A stretch of DNA of 64,000 bases from Ursus arctos (GCF_023065955.2 NW_026622763.1:79713299-79777298), one strand, 5' to 3'; shown: positions 1 through 12,822, counted from the stretch's first letter. A program made the numbers and translations. Notes: generated from the letters alone by a model not told the origin.

Positions 1-961
1 TGCAGGCATTAAAAACATTTATGGAAGAACAGATTCAGATGTGCTTAAAGTGGCAGAGTTTTATAGCCATTCTACTGTTTATCCAATTGTCTAGTGGTTA
101 AGACCGCTAGGCTTTATCCCTGACTCATCCATTGGCTCTTTGTCAAGTTAGGCAAATATAATTTTGTTCTCTATCTGGAAGAAGAAGATTGTCTTCTATC
201 TTGCTCACAGTGGAATTGCAAGGTTAATGCTTTTTATCTTGAGTATAGCATTTAGCAGACTGTGGGTGCTTAATGTATGTTAATAATAGTGATAATAATG
301 AATGTTGATAATTAAAGGTCTCTTATAATTACCAAATTTCTAATGTGTGTTAAATATAATTAAAGGGAAATGATTTAAATTAATATGCATGCACACAAAA
401 ACTAGAGCTAGCCACAGCTTTTATTTATTTTTAGCTTCTTAACTAATGTCATGGTTGTGAATCCAGTATTAAGAAATTCAATTATGATGACAGTTTCACT
501 AGGGTCATGTATGGAGAACCCATACAAGGTCTGGAAGCGAGAAGGGAATCTGTTTGAGTTGAAAAACATGACTGTGGATGGGAAACCACAAGAAACTTTT
601 GTGATTGGAGCTTGACCACGTGAAATTGTGCATTGGACATTATTATTATGATTTATCCCTGTAATACGGTTTGTGAATTCTAGAAGAGAAAGGTACTTTT
701 CTTGGAAGCTGGGCACCATCCCAGCCATGGGTAACAAAACACTTCTGCCTGGATGGCCTCTAGAAGCCATAGAGGGTATAGAGGAAGCAATAATCATAAA
801 TAACTTTCCATGAAATTCAGCCTGGAGATTCATCCTTTGAATTCAACGTATTATTATTTCATAGGAGTGGTAGGTGAGAGTGGTAGACCCTGAGAGACAA
901 CAGGCTGCCGTGGTTAGTAACTTGTATTATTAATTGTAACTCGTATAATTAATAACTTGTA
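1..961. other. Unassigned intronic sequence
   Basis: AT-rich sequence with no exon, RNA gene or firmly recognised repeat. Translated stretches here have no recognisable protein similarity. Confidence 0.5.
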
Positions 962-1160
962 TTGAGCTTGATCAGCTGGTTCAAATCTAGTTCTGCCACT
1001 GACTCGCTGGTTGATTTGTGTCAAGTATTTCCCTTCTTTTGGTCTCACTTTGTTCATCTATAAAATGGTTATGATAACAGTACTTACCTCATAGGGTTTT
1101 ATTGAGAACTAAATGAGGGATTATTTGTAAAAATTCTCACAATGTATGGCGAGTACTATA
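962..1160 (+). repeat. MIR SINE (ancient)
   Basis: Shows the MIR order: a 'ggttcaaatctagttctgccact' type core, then 'tcatctataaaatgg', then a 'acctcatagggttttattgagaactaaatgag' type 3' part. Diverged, as expected for an element older than the placental radiation. Confidence 0.85.
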
Positions 1161-1985
1161 TATGTTAAATGTATGTGTTGGAAGGGTGGTAAAATAGGTT
1201 ACACTATAGAAATAATTCTAAGAGTAATCTTTTTCAAAGATTTGATTTTGACCAGGTTCAGCTTTAAGGAAGGCACTTAGCACACAGCTAGAAAAAAATA
1301 TTGATTCCAAAGTTGAACATTAAATGCATGGTGAGTGTCTTTTGCTTATAGAGATCCCTACAAGTTGTTTTCATTTGAAAACCAAACTAAAAAAAAAAAA
1401 AAAAAGAGTCCAGTTCTTAAGGCAATGTTTCCTCTGGATTTCCTTTGTTGATGTGGACTAGTTCTCTTCCTTCTAATATTTTTTTAATTGAAAACTTAAA
1501 ATAGGAAAGGCTGGATTATTAAGAAGCAGGGCAATTTCAAGTGGTTCAACCTGTCATCCCTCTCCTGCAGTTTTCTGAAAGTCCCTGCCCTCCGGTGTTT
1601 CCCTGGTTTACTCTTCCTGCCCTTCTGTCTTGAGTCACTTTGCTCCCTTGTCTGTGTCACAGGTACCTTACCATTTGCTGAGACCAACCTAAACCAACAC
1701 CCTCTCTTTAAATCCTTTCCCCAAATCTACTCTCTGACAAAAGTTAGGTACCGTTTGAGCAATATTTTTTAAAGTAATGTTTAATTTGGCATTTGTTGAG
1801 ACCACAATGAAAATATTGCTGGAGGAAGCAGTATTTAATAGAGGACCAAAATATTGGAGGCCAAACAGAAGACACGGCGGGAGCACAGCATTGGCACCTG
1901 TCGTGTCAGGCACTGTCCCTACTCGGCCATGTCCTGTGCTTGAGCCAACAGTTACCTCCTCGGTTCTTCCTGCCCTCTTCCTCCT
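1161..1985. other. Unassigned intronic sequence
   Basis: Holds an A-run at 1390-1405. Otherwise unique sequence with no recognisable gene or repeat. Confidence 0.4.
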
Positions 1986-2171
1986 CAGTGAGATTGGTCC
2001 ACACATCTGTCATGAACAGTGTCATGACATTCTTATTTGTAAGTTTCCCTCCTTCCTCTGGAGTGGAAGTGCTCCAAGGGTAGAGAATGTGCTTTTTATC
2101 TTTGTAGCCTGATGCTTAGCCTATGGTAGGTATTGCATAACTGAATGAATGAATGAATGAATGAATGAATG
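1986..2171 (+). repeat. L2 3' end with (GAAT)n tail
   Basis: The part from about 2065 ('agggtagagaatgtgc' through 'ggtaggtattgcataactgaatgaatg') resembles the L2 LINE 3' end, which terminates in GAAT/TGAA repeats. Here the tail has grown to about seven units (2142-2171). The 5' edge is uncertain. Confidence 0.6.
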
Positions 2172-3453
2172 TGGATAAGCAAGTGGAAAGAAAGAAAAAG
2201 TGAACAGAATATCAGTTTTTAATAGATTAATGTTTTTAGGAAGAAAGGATTTTAAAGGTAATATTTAAGTAAAGAATAAAGTGTTTTTAAAAGTATGTGG
2301 AGTATATTTTTATGTGTTCTGCATTCACTGTTAAGTGGTGAACAAATAGACTTCATTCAACATGAAATTTACCTGTATCTTGTATCTGTATCACAAAGGA
2401 AAATGGAGCAGACATAGACCTCAGAGTATTGGGTTATTTCTGTGTTTTTAATATAGTTCAAACTCCATCTGTCGAAGTCACTTCCTAGCTTGTTTCATTG
2501 TAATTGTGAAGGCAGTGGTGGGGGGGAGGGTTTATTTGCAAAAGGTTAGAGTTGTCCAAGTTAAGCCTCTGCTCAGGGCTTTCTTAACAATTTGAAAATA
2601 TAGGATTTAATTTAATTATCTGTGTATATTTGGGAGAGTAATCATAGAACTTACCAAAATAACCATTTAATGTCAAAATCTGAGTTTTTCTGGTTTTCTA
2701 AATCTCTTTTGATGAATAGCTGAACTAGAAATTAGAGGTTTTTTGCAAGGGTATTCTGGTAAGTATATGAATATCAGAAAAACTTTCTTTTGGGACCAGA
2801 TATACATTTACTGAATATCCATAAAGTATTTTCCATAAAATAACAAGTAGAATAAATATTCTCCCCAGTGTACCTTCTATTTTTTTTTTTCTTTAGTTAC
2901 CTTTAGTGCTTAGACAGGTAAATTGTGAAACCATACAATAGCCATTCCTGGCGTGACTGCACCCCACATGATGGAAACTCCTGAGTGGAATGTTTTGGTT
3001 TGCATCTACCACACGTAGTGAAATTGATTTATCACATCATGTAACCTAAAGCAACTTACCTTCGGGATTGCCAAACTGATTTTTGGTCTTAAAGTTCTTA
3101 CTAATTTTCAAATTGGTGGGTCAAAGATAACATGTAAAATTAAATATTTTAAAACCATAAATCTAGGTATCTGTTTCAGTAAAAAATTCTTCTGGCCTAA
3201 TTTGAAGAAAAATTCTGCGTCATTTTAGGACCTTGCATGATTCTTAACTGATTTTATACCTGGAGACCATTATGGAAAATTAAGGCTTTGTAAAGCTTTC
3301 CTAATGTTTTCCCATTTTTGGCTGTGCATTTTCTGACCTCTTTTATCCATAATCTTGGGTTGACTCTGCAAAACCATCGATAATGTCTTTCTTCCTAGAA
3401 GAAAGATTGTGCCAAGTACCTTGGTTTGTACTGGGGATTAAAGCTGAAAAAAA
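2172..3453. other. Unassigned intronic sequence
   Basis: AT-rich unique sequence. It includes a G run at about 2518-2528 and a T run at 2881-2890. No exon or repeat family recognised. Confidence 0.5.
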
Positions 3454-3655
3454 CGTGGTCTCTGGGTGGCTCAGTCAGGTAAGCATCCGACTCTTGCTTT
3501 CGGCTCTGGTCATGACCTCAGGGTCATGAGATCAACCCCACCTCAGGCTCTGCACTGGCTGTGGAACCTGCTTAAGATTCTCTCTCTCCCTCTTCCTCTC
3601 CCCCTTCCTCCCCACTCTCTCCCTTAAAAAAAAAAAAAAAAAAACTAAATAAAAC
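3454..3655 (+). mobile_element. SINEC (carnivore tRNA-Lys SINE), diverged
   Basis: Head 'tctgggtggctcagtcagg', 'ggtcatgacctcagggtcatgagatc', a pyrimidine-rich middle and an A tail near 3627-3655. It is clearly more diverged than the copies at 12823 and 32775. Confidence 0.85.
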
Positions 3656-4227
3656 ATGGGCCTCCTGCCTGCCATGGAGCTCTCATTTATGATTTTCTCC
3701 CTCATCCATTGAGGAGTACAGACATAAATGGAAATCATGATACAGTGGTACAGTATGGCAGGTGCAATGATTTTCCTATGTTCAGGGAAAACCTATAGAA
3801 AAGTAACAGGAAATTGAAAATAATTCTTCAGGGGTAGAAGTTTTATGGAGATACAGAGTCTTAAAGGATGAATGGGAGGCAACCAGGCCCAATCATGGGA
3901 AATGCATTTTAGCCAGAGGTTGACAAAAATAAAGACAGAGATAGGTATGAGCCATAGGATAGTTCTGAGGAATTACAAATGCATTGGTCCTGCTGAGGGA
4001 GTGCTGAGAGAGGAGGGGCTAAATCCTAAAGAACCATCTATGTCACATCTAGGAGCTTGACGTTCCTATGTTACATAGGAACTCTAAGTAGAGGAGTTAG
4101 AAGTTCAACTTTGCAAAGACCAGCATAGGGATAAGAAAATACTTAGGAGTTCATTGTAGTATGTGATTCAAGGCAGAGGTGGCGAAGATCTGAATTAGAT
4201 CACGATGCCTTTATGCGTATAAACTCA
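3656..4227. other. Unassigned; possible antisense L2 relic
   Basis: Purine-rich text around 3820-4000 ('ggatgaatgggaggcaaccagg', 'aatgcattttagccagagg') resembles antisense L2, but the match is too weak to assert. No gene seen. Confidence 0.3.
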
Positions 4228-4670
4228 GTGATTGCTTCAATAATAATTAGAAAACATCCACAACCACACTTACTTTGTGCCAGTTACCATTCTAACTGCT
4301 TCAGATGCATTCTATGTAATCCTCATAACAGTCCTATGATGGAGGCACCATTTTTTTAAAGATTTGTTTATTTTAGAGAGAGCGAGTGCTCATGGGGCAG
4401 GGGGAGGGGCAGAGGGAGAGAGAATCTCAAGCACACTCCCCGCTGAGCATGGAACCTGAAGTAGGGCTCAGTAGCACAGCCCTGAGATCATGGCCTGAGC
4501 CAAAATCAAGAGATGGATGCTTAACTGACTGAGCCACCTAGGTGCCCCTGATGTAGGTACCATTTTATATCCCCATTGTATTGATAAGGAAATGAGGGAC
4601 ATAAAGATTAAGTAAAGGTCCAGTTAGTCATAAAGCTAATAAGTGGCAGAAACACTTGGGAAATATAATC
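4228..4670 (-). repeat. MIR SINE, antisense, split by a SINEC
   Basis: Left half: 'actttgtgccagttaccattctaact' and 'gtaatcctcataacagtcctatgatggaggcacc'. Right half: 'ccccattgtattgataaggaaatgaggg' and 'aagctaataagtggcagaa'. Together they read as one reverse-oriented MIR interrupted at about 4355-4549. Confidence 0.85.
4355..4549 (-). mobile_element. SINEC inserted in a MIR
   Basis: Reverse orientation: T/A-rich tail complement at 4351-4378, then a purine-rich middle, ending 'gagccacctaggtgcccc'. Flanked by a 17-bp target duplication (4338-4354 and 4550-4566, two mismatches) made from the MIR sequence. Confidence 0.92.
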
Positions 4671-5704
4671 CATAAATCTTAGATAAGGGGTAGCATAATT
4701 CCCAGGTTTCACTTTAGTGGTGAAGCAGATAAGTGTTTTACCAACCAATATGCAGAACTTCAAATCAGCTTGTAGACACAGGTAAAAGTAGAGATCCTTG
4801 GAAATCAAAGAAACAGGAATTCAAACCTTGAAGTCATTGATACCCTTAACCTGTTTCAGTGGAGGAAAGTGGGGTAGAAACTGTTTTGCTTTTGGTTGAG
4901 AAGGAAACTGGAGGCAGGGCAGTGGAAACAGCATGTAGGGAACTTACAATAACATTGGGGAGAACACAGAGTTGAATTTTTTATGCTACTAACAAGAACT
5001 CTCAATTTCAAGTGATAAAAGTACAATTTAAAATGGCTCTGTCAAAACACAAAAATAAAATTAAAATCAAGGAAGGAAGTTTTTTGTTTTGTGTTTGGGG
5101 GGTTGTTTTTTTTGTTTGTTTTCTGAGAAAGTTGAGTATCTTCAAGCATGTCAAACATCCACATCTTGGGAGGTGAGATGCCGCTGAGCTTCTGAAATCA
5201 GGGATTCAAGCCACATTCTTTCCTAGATTTCATCATGTTTATCTGTAGACCAGCTTCTTCAACACACAGAAAACATGGCGCTCACGATTCAGTTTTCCCA
5301 GCGCAGATGGTTTCTGGGCTCCGGGAAAGAAGTCTGATTGGTCACTTAAACCAAACCATGGCGGTGAGGCGATGGAGGGAGTAGTGTGCCGTCATGAGAT
5401 ATTTGCTACAGTGTTCCCCTGGGGATGGGGCCGTTTCCAGCATGGGGAGAGTTGGGCAGACATTCCCGTAGACGAATCCCCAGAGCCAAGGCCAGGCATG
5501 AACAAGCGGTAATGGCAGTGAGTGCAAGAAGAGCTCGTGGTCAAGGAGACTTTCAGGAGAAAGGTGGCTTGATGTGGGTGGTAGAGAAAAGATGAGCATC
5601 CGGTAGGCATGGAGAATTCAGTGAGCAAATTTATGCCAACAAGGATATGTAAGTCAAGCTTGGACGGAGGCAGACTTACGGGGCAGAGTAGAGTTCTGAA
5701 TGCA
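4671..5704. other. Unassigned intronic sequence
   Basis: Contains a T/G-rich simple tract at 5082-5122. No recognised exon or repeat family. Confidence 0.45.
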
Positions 5705-5845
5705 CTGTTTCTCAGAGTACTCAGAAGGCCACTGGCCTCAGAAACACTGAGGAGTTTGCAAAAATGCCGGTTGCTGAGTTACACCCAGTCTGCTGAACCA
5801 GAATCTTTGAGAGTGGGATCCAGGGAATCTGCACAGTAAACGGGT
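5705..5845 (+). repeat. MER5-type hAT DNA transposon relic
   Basis: Reads like a MER5/Charlie internal-deletion element: 'tgtttctcagagtactcag', 'ctgaggagtttgcaaaaatgc', 'agtctgctgaaccagaatct', 'ccagggaatctgcac'. Same family type as the clearer copy at 39533. Confidence 0.5.
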
Positions 5846-6844
5846 TCCCTTTACAACGTGCGATTTCCAACGAGAGAATGGCGTGAAATGCGCTTATAAA
5901 GAGAGACCGGATCTGGCCTGTGGAGGCCGAGCTGCTTGAGCACCAGGAGATGTGCTCGGCTCTCCCAGCGTTGCTGCGGAGGTGGGCGAGGCCCTTAGAG
6001 GCATAAACTCCGTGATTTTATTTAAAGATGTGGCGAGGGGAGTGAAAAGATCACAATATAGTTGACAAATTAATAAACACACTAGAGTTGTGAAAAACAA
6101 ATTAACATTTGGCATGAAATTGTGAAGTTGTAAAAATAAAAAAAATATATTTTAAAAAGGAGGAAGGAGGTGGAAGGGGAAGAGAAGGGGGAGCGACAGA
6201 CCTTCTGTTGAAGGGGAAAGGAGTGGTGATACACAAAGGACCGTTTAACGTGACCATAAGGCACCCTGATGTGGTATATTATGTAAGACACAAGCATGTG
6301 TTTTATTCATTTGCCTTGTAATAAACCACATTTAGTATCATCAGCCTCATTGAATAAGTAGACAAGGAGAAAACAACCACCTAACCATCTCCCTAGAAAA
6401 AGAAGTTTTGTCTCAGGCCACAGAAGCAATACTTTAGGAGACAGACTCCCTTGGGTCTGGAAAAGTTCATGCATCTCAAGCAGAACTGACATTCACCTGA
6501 TGTAAGAACAGATAAAGTTCCCACCAACGATTCTGTGCATGGTTTTCGACCTGTGGGCTGAAGCACTAATCTTCATCTGATTGTGTTGAACAGAACAACC
6601 GGTCCTCGTAACATTTCTTTGTCCTGCAGGAGTTCTGACATTTGGCTGCATAGTTAACGTCAAGCATGAAGAGAAATGGGTTTCTGGTAAAGCAGTTAAG
6701 CTAGGTATTCCGACTCGCGGAAAGCTGGGCGGAGGAATCCACTGAAGCAGAAAACTACACACCACAGATTGCTGGGCTGTTTCTACCTGAGTTGAGAATA
6801 CACCACACAGGCGAATGTGTTCTGCTTAGAAACTGGGGGACCTC
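5846..6844. other. Unassigned intronic sequence
   Basis: A GC-richer patch at 5905-6000 is followed by AT-rich and purine-rich sequence at 6120-6240. No exon or repeat recognised. Confidence 0.45.
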
Positions 6845-6965
6845 CCCACCACTGGTGGTCTCCGTGGCCTCGGAGAAGTTACTTAACTTCCCAGGGACAG
6901 TTTCTTCATCTGTAAAATGAGAACGATGATAGGATTAAAATGGGAGTTCTCATAGAATACTTCGA
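6845..6965 (+). repeat. MIR fragment
   Basis: 'ggagaagttacttaacttccc' and 'gtttcttcatctgtaaaatgagaa' are the characteristic MIR 3' half. Confidence 0.75.
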
Positions 6966-7369
6966 GGAACATAAATTTGGTATAACGCATTTGGAAATCA
7001 TTGATGTTCTTCATTCCCAGTGTAAGAATTTGTAATGAGGAAACATGCTTCTTTACTTTCTTTTCCCCCACAGTTAAAGCTGTTCTTTAGTTTTAAATCA
7101 TCTGATTGCAAGAAGTATGTCTAACTTTGATTTTCAGTTTTTCAACTCTCTCGGATGACCAAGAAGACACTAAGAGAGTTGGAACAGGCTTGGGGTTAGC
7201 TTACCCTGAATCCCAAGCAGTGCATGAGGGGTGGGGCGGGTGTATGACTGAACAAAACTGGTGCTTCTAACTGGAAGGGAAATGAGATGAATGATCTTAA
7301 TAAAAAACCAACACTCTCCTCTGGGGTCATCAAAAGCCTTCTTTGCATCCATTTTCTTCTGTTGTGTTT
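6966..7369. other. Unassigned intronic sequence
   Basis: Nothing recognisable apart from the approach to the antisense L1 block that follows. Confidence 0.4.
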
Positions 7370-7815
7370 CCTTACTCTTATTCTGAATACTGGGCTTTTT
7401 TTTTTTTTTCTCCTTAGTTTCAGGCTTTGGAAATATATTTCCCAGTCTATGGCTTGTCCTGTTTGCCCTTATTTATTAATTAATTAATTTATTTTATTAT
7501 ATATAGGTTCTATTAGTTTTATTGTTGTGTGTGTATTTAAAGAAATAATTTCCTATTCTGTCATGATAAGATTTCCCACTCTTATTTTTCCTGAGAATTT
7601 TTAAGTTTCTCTTTCATATTTAAGCCTTTAATTCACCTATCAATTTTTTAAGCGTTATATATTAGCATCTATTTTTATTTTATATTTTGGTATTGTAGTA
7701 TTTAAAATAATGAATGTTTATTGAATGTTATTTCTATGATTATTTAGATGATATTTTTCCCTTTAATCTCTGAAGGTAATGTATTCCATTAACACCATTT
7801 CTGCTGTCCAGCCTT

Positions 7816-8027
7816 TTTTTAAAAAAAGATTTATTTATTTATTTACTTGAGAGAGAGAGAGAGGGTGGGTGCATGAGCAGAGGGGAAGAGGAAGGGAATC
7901 TTTAAGCAGACTCCCCACTGAGTGAGGAGCCCAAACAGGGGTCTACTGGATCCCAGAACCCCGAGATCATGACCTGAGCCAAAATCAAGAGTCAGACCCT
8001 TAATTCACTGAGCCACCCGGACAGCAC
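7816..8027 (-). mobile_element. SINEC inserted in old L1
   Basis: Reverse SINEC: 'gatttatttatttatttacttgagag' tail side, 'gaccccgagatcatgacctgagcc' type middle and 'ctgagccacccgg' head. A 15-bp target duplication (7801-7815 and 8028-8042, one mismatch) marks both edges. Confidence 0.93.
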
Positions 8028-8308
8028 CTGCTGTCTAGCCTTCTTTGCATTTCCATGATAAAGCCTCCTTGGCGTTGATGGACTGTGTTTTATATATTGC
8101 TGAATTCAACTTGCTCATGTTTTATTTAGGGTCATTTATGTAACTGAGATAGCTCTGTAGTTCAGGTTTGGTTTGGCATATCCTTTACACATCTTCTGTA
8201 AGCTTCACGGAATGAGTAGGAAAACTTTTACTGTATTTTCCTCCTTTCTCTAAAGTGATTTGTATTTGGTGTTGAGATTGTGTTTTTTGTAAACTCCTCT
8301 GTTCAGTC

Positions 8309-8312
<4 letters not shown>

Positions 8313-8345
<33 letters not shown>
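8313..8345. repeat. (TG)n microsatellite
   Basis: About 16 TG units within the antisense old L1. Confidence 0.95.
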
Positions 8346-8348
<3 letters not shown>

Positions 8349-8648
8349 ATGGGACGTAGGAGGAGATGGCTTATTCAGATTTTTTTGTTTTGTCTATGTA
8401 AATTTTGGTATGTTGCCAATAAAAACAAAAAATTCTGGAAATGTATCTATATTGTTTTAAGGCTTCAGATTTATTTGTATAGTCTTAGAATTTGAAAATA
8501 ATCTCTATTTGTATAGTTATGTTTTCCCCACCCCTAAATTGTTAATCTGTAAATTTTCTGTTTTGTTTTCTGTTTTGTTTTGTTTTTTACCTTGACCAAT
8601 CTTAATGGAGATTTGTCTATATTACTAGTTTCTTTAAAAGTGTTTTCA

Positions 8649-8839
8649 GGGCGCCTGGGTAGCTCAGTCAGTTGAGTGTCTGATTCTTGGTTTCAGCTCA
8701 GGTCATGATCTCAGGGTTGTGAGATCAAGCCCCGCATCAGCTGGACAGATAGTTGGGACAGAGTCGACTCTCTTCCTCTCCTGCCCCTCCCTTGCTCCTG
8801 TGCTCTCTAAACAAACAAACAAACAAAATATTTTTTAAG
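8649..8839 (+). mobile_element. SINEC, diverged older copy
   Basis: Starts 'gggcgcctgggtagctcagtc', contains 'ggtcatgatctcagggttgtgagatc' and ends in an AAAC-repeat tail. A 12-bp target duplication (8637-8648 and 8840-8851, one mismatch) flanks it. Confidence 0.93.
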
Positions 8840-9720
8840 AAAGCGTTTTCAAAGAAACAAATTCTGATTTTGTCTCATTCTCCATTCTTTCTATTTTATT
8901 AACTTCTGCTTTTATTTCCTATATTCTACCTTAGTTTTAGGTAAAGTAAGAGTAGAGAAACAATAAGTTATTTTCTTTCCGAGCTTCCTACATGGTTACT
9001 TTTTTTCACTTTCTTGCTTTAAATAAATATACTTAAAATATACTCTCCTCCATCAAAATACGGCTACTTTAGCTGCATCCTTTAATTTTTGATAGATAGT
9101 ACCTTCATTTGTCATTTATTTCCGAATGCTTGGATTTCCACTGTGATTTCCTCTTTACCCTCGCAGATAATTTAACATACATTTTAAAGTTTATGAACGT
9201 ATCACTCTAGACCCATTGCTACTTTAATCACAGTTGTCATAAAGAGATTTATATATTAATTTCTTGAAATTTATGTGGCTATTTTGTGATCTAGTATATA
9301 TTTTTTAATTTAATGTATAATTAAAATAAATGCATATCTCCTACTTGTTTATTATCTCAATAAGTTAATTAAGTTAAGTTAACAAGTTTCCCATTGTATT
9401 TTTCTATCCCTGTATTGTCAACCTTTCAGTGTGGTTTTACCTTAGGTATGTAGATAGAGGCATAAGGAGCATATGGAATGTATTTTTTTTTTTTAGATTA
9501 TATTTTAAAATCCAATCTGATTATCTGTGTATTTAAATCGATTAGTCCAATCTGTTTAAAATTATTGCTGTTAGTGATCCGTTTGGTCTTATTTTTTATT
9601 GCCATTGGACTGATAGTTTCTTCCCCTTTTTTCTTTGTTCCAAATCTATACATTTTGTGTTCTTTACCCATTACTCATAAATTTTATGTAATTTTTTTTT
9701 ATTTCATGCTAAAGAATTTG

Positions 9721-10379
9721 AAGTAGATTTTAAGCACCGTGACATAGGAAGCAGGATCATCTGAAATGACAGTGGGGGCATACCCTGGGATGCCTGAAAA
9801 ATAAGCTGGCTAGGAATCGAGCCCTCACCTTCAACTCGGGAAGGGACTGCTCTTGAGCTCATCCTCAGTGGGGCCAGTGGGGCCTTACCACCAGCAGCAG
9901 GCACAGCAAATTCCCACAGGCCCCAGGATTTCGAGGTTCAAGGCAGCTAGCCTTTGCCGAGCACCTCAGTGAATAGCTGGTATCAACAGTCATCACGGCC
10001 TGGTTTCAGGCTTCTTGTTTATTCCTGCCATTGACAAGGCTACTCTCATGTTTGTCCTGCAGAAAGTAAGAGTAATAGAGGATGTACTGTGATGCCCAGT
10101 CATGTCCAGCAGAACACCTTGGGCTCTGTTCCCAACCTTTCTTGAAGTCAATGGAATGATCAAGGAATCTGTGCTGTCCCTCTTCTTCCTGCCAGCACCT
10201 CCCCTCTTTAATTTCTCCAACCTTGTTCTTTAACCTATTCTATGTGAGATTGTGAAACCATCCTGAGCCCTATTGCCCAATAGGTGGTGACCACTGATGC
10301 CTTGCAGAACAGAAACCATGATAAACAATCCTCAGAAACTTTCACAGGGTCCTCAAAAAAATAGAAATCTTTTTCTACA
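9721..10379. other. Unassigned, GC-richer intronic stretch
   Basis: Distinctly more GC-rich than both neighbours and sits between two antisense L1-like blocks. No coding similarity or named repeat was recognised. It may be an unrecognised old LTR or part of the L1 5' region. Confidence 0.4.
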
Positions 10380-12780
10380 TTGTAAATGTCACATGATCAT
10401 GCCTCATGAAATTAAGTGTTCAATGTTATGTAATACCAAATTCATATTAAAATTTCTTTAACTGTTTTCCAAATATTGTTTTAAATTAGGATTTAATCAA
10501 AATCACCCATTTTAATCCAGGACCACACATTTGATTGCTATATCTTTTACATCTCTATAACCTAGAATAGGCTTTTTATTTACTTCACTGATTTAGAGAA
10601 AAAAGCCACCAGTTGGCCCTTAGTAGGTCATTTTTATGGATTCGATTGCTTCCTTTTGAAATAATTTGACTTGTTCCTCTGGTCCCTAGAGATTCTGTTC
10701 ACTGGAAGTTCTATTAAGTTCTTGATTAAGTTAGATGTTTTTAGCAAGATTACATCACAGGTGATATGTACTTCTTATGTATCAGATCAAAAGAGACATG
10801 ATATATGTTTTGTTTTTTACCATTAATGACCTAAATTTGATTATTGCGTTATGATGATAGCCTCATCCCTCTACTGCAAATGTGCATATGTTCCACTTGC
10901 AACCACAAAAAATCATTTATAGACTAACTTTGGTGCTATGTTCAGTTACTATCAAATAGTTTATAATGATAATTTTATCCTGAAACAATAATTATTATTA
11001 TATGATGCTTTTAAAATTCTTTCATTTCTTCTATGTTTGCTGGCAATTTTTTTTTTAATAATCTAGTGTTTTCCTCAGCTTTCGGCTGGAGCTATTTGAT
11101 TACTCTGAAATATTGTTCATTCTAGTAATAGAGAAAAATGCTTGATTTTTTTTTTTACTTTAAATTAATAATTTTCAAAGTAAATGATTTGATTTCTGGA
11201 AGTGCCAGATGGTGACAAATGAGTTTGCTCTGGCATTTTCTTTCTTATCACTGTGGACTCAGACTTTCATTGATGTAGTGTGTTTTAATCAATCACCATC
11301 ATTCTTTTTGATGCCTCAGGTTTGGTGAGCAGGAAACCCCTTCAGATTAATTTCTGGGTCCTTAACATGATTTTTAATTTTTACAATCTTCCTTGCTTTC
11401 TGGAACAGCCAGATTTCCAAAGATCATCTTATACCTTCCTTGCCCCAGACGTGGCATCCGTCTTCTGTCCAAAGATCTGTGGAGAATGGTATGAGCTTTG
11501 ACCAAAATCCAGGTCTTAGGTGTGCATTTTTTCCATAGAGTATGTTACTTCTACACATTTCGAGGCCAGATTTAAAAAAAATATGAATATGTGTATTTAA
11601 AATCTTGAGTTCAAATCAATATCTGTAATTCACTTTTAGCATTAAGAGTTTGATTTGTAATTGCTTCTCTTTTACCTCAACAGTCTTGATTGCTATTAAG
11701 TTTAACATAATTACTCATTTGATATATCATATAAGTCAAAAAATTTCAAAATAACAGCACCGATATAACTCTAAATAACAAAAGATGTTCTTATCAAAGT
11801 TTTCATCTAAAGTCATTTGAAATAAATCTTTTCAGTTTGTAGTTTATCATGCATGTGTGTGCATATATGTGTATGTATGTGTACATAGTTAAAGACATAT
11901 ATGCACTTAGTAATTTTTAAAATACATTTTCCTTATTCAGAATTTCTGTCTTTCGAAACATGACTGTCACTTTTACACTCATCATTTACTGATCAGTACT
12001 CTCATGCTTCTTGTTAATGTTTTCTATAGTTTTGAATTTTTTCTCTAAGCTCAGAACACTGGTCATTAATATTTTAAAGTCATTAGTTAGATTTAGCAAT
12101 TTCTTTCAGCAATTTTTGTACATGTGTGACTCATGCCTCACCATGAAATGGCTTTTTTCTTTTTATTATTAATTCTGAGGTACTTTCTTGACTATTGTTA
12201 ATGAGAAAGGATATGCAAAACATAAACCCTAACTTTCCAAAGATGCCTTAATTTGCTCTAGTTCTTAGATGATCGCTTAGTTAGGTATAAAGTTCTAGGT
12301 TGCCAGCTATTTTTCTTTAAAGCTTTAAAGATATTGTGCATATTTCCTGGCAATCTGTTGTTGATGCAGCTCTAATTGTCATTCTTTGGTAGATGACCTG
12401 CCCTTTCTCTTAATTTTTGATGCTTTTCATTTTCAATATGTTTTATTTGTTTGGTACTTGAGATATAATATTAACTTGAGGACTAACATCTTCCTTTTAT
12501 TCTGAAAATTGATTGGCTATTATCTCAGAATACAGTGATTTGTTATCATTTTCTACTTCTGGCATTATTTTTAGAAGTCCATTGGGGTCTCTCCACTTAC
12601 TATTCTAGAGTCCACCAGGTCCATGGTTTGGGCCCCTTTTATGACTTTGTTTTTATTCAGCTCAGGGATACTATTAATCTTGTTTAGCCAGTCTTACCTT
12701 TTAAGGTTTCTTCTTTTGTATTTTATCTTTTTTTCTGCATGTTTTAAGTAGAAGTGGTATCAAGCCCTGCTACCTTTTTG
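10380..12780 (-). mobile_element. Ancient L1M-type block, antisense (non-ORF2 end)
   Basis: Contains text I associate with old L1M non-coding ends: 'ccaggaccacacatttgattgctatatc', 'cttgttcctctggtccctag', 'cttccttgctttctggaacagcc' and 'ccttgccccagac'. Further along (12250-12700) is 'aaagttctaggttgccagctattttt'. Part of it (10500-10850) is related to 25430-25800 in this window. The exact family and boundaries are uncertain. Confidence 0.55.
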
Positions 12781-12822
12781 CTGAATATCGTTAATGATAT
12801 TTTTTAAAATAAAAGAAATGGG

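Larger units (their letters stand above)
7370..9720 (-). mobile_element. Ancient L1 LINE fragment, antisense (ORF2 region)
   Basis: T-rich text follows the antisense of L1 ORF2. Landmarks are 'gaatgttatt..aggtaatgtattcc', 'tatattgctgaattcaacttgctcatgtttt', 'cttgaccaatcttaatgg', 'tctattttattaacttctgcttttatttcctat' and 'gctgcatcctttaattttt'. It is heavily diverged, without an intact reading frame, and interrupted by SINECs at 7816 and 8649 and by a (TG)n run. Family within the old L1M group not determined. Confidence 0.75.

Noticed and set aside
92..112. tRNA-like phrase 'ctagtggttaagaccgc'
   Set aside because: No complete cloverleaf or box B follows, and no SINE body could be traced. Probably chance or a tiny SINE scrap.
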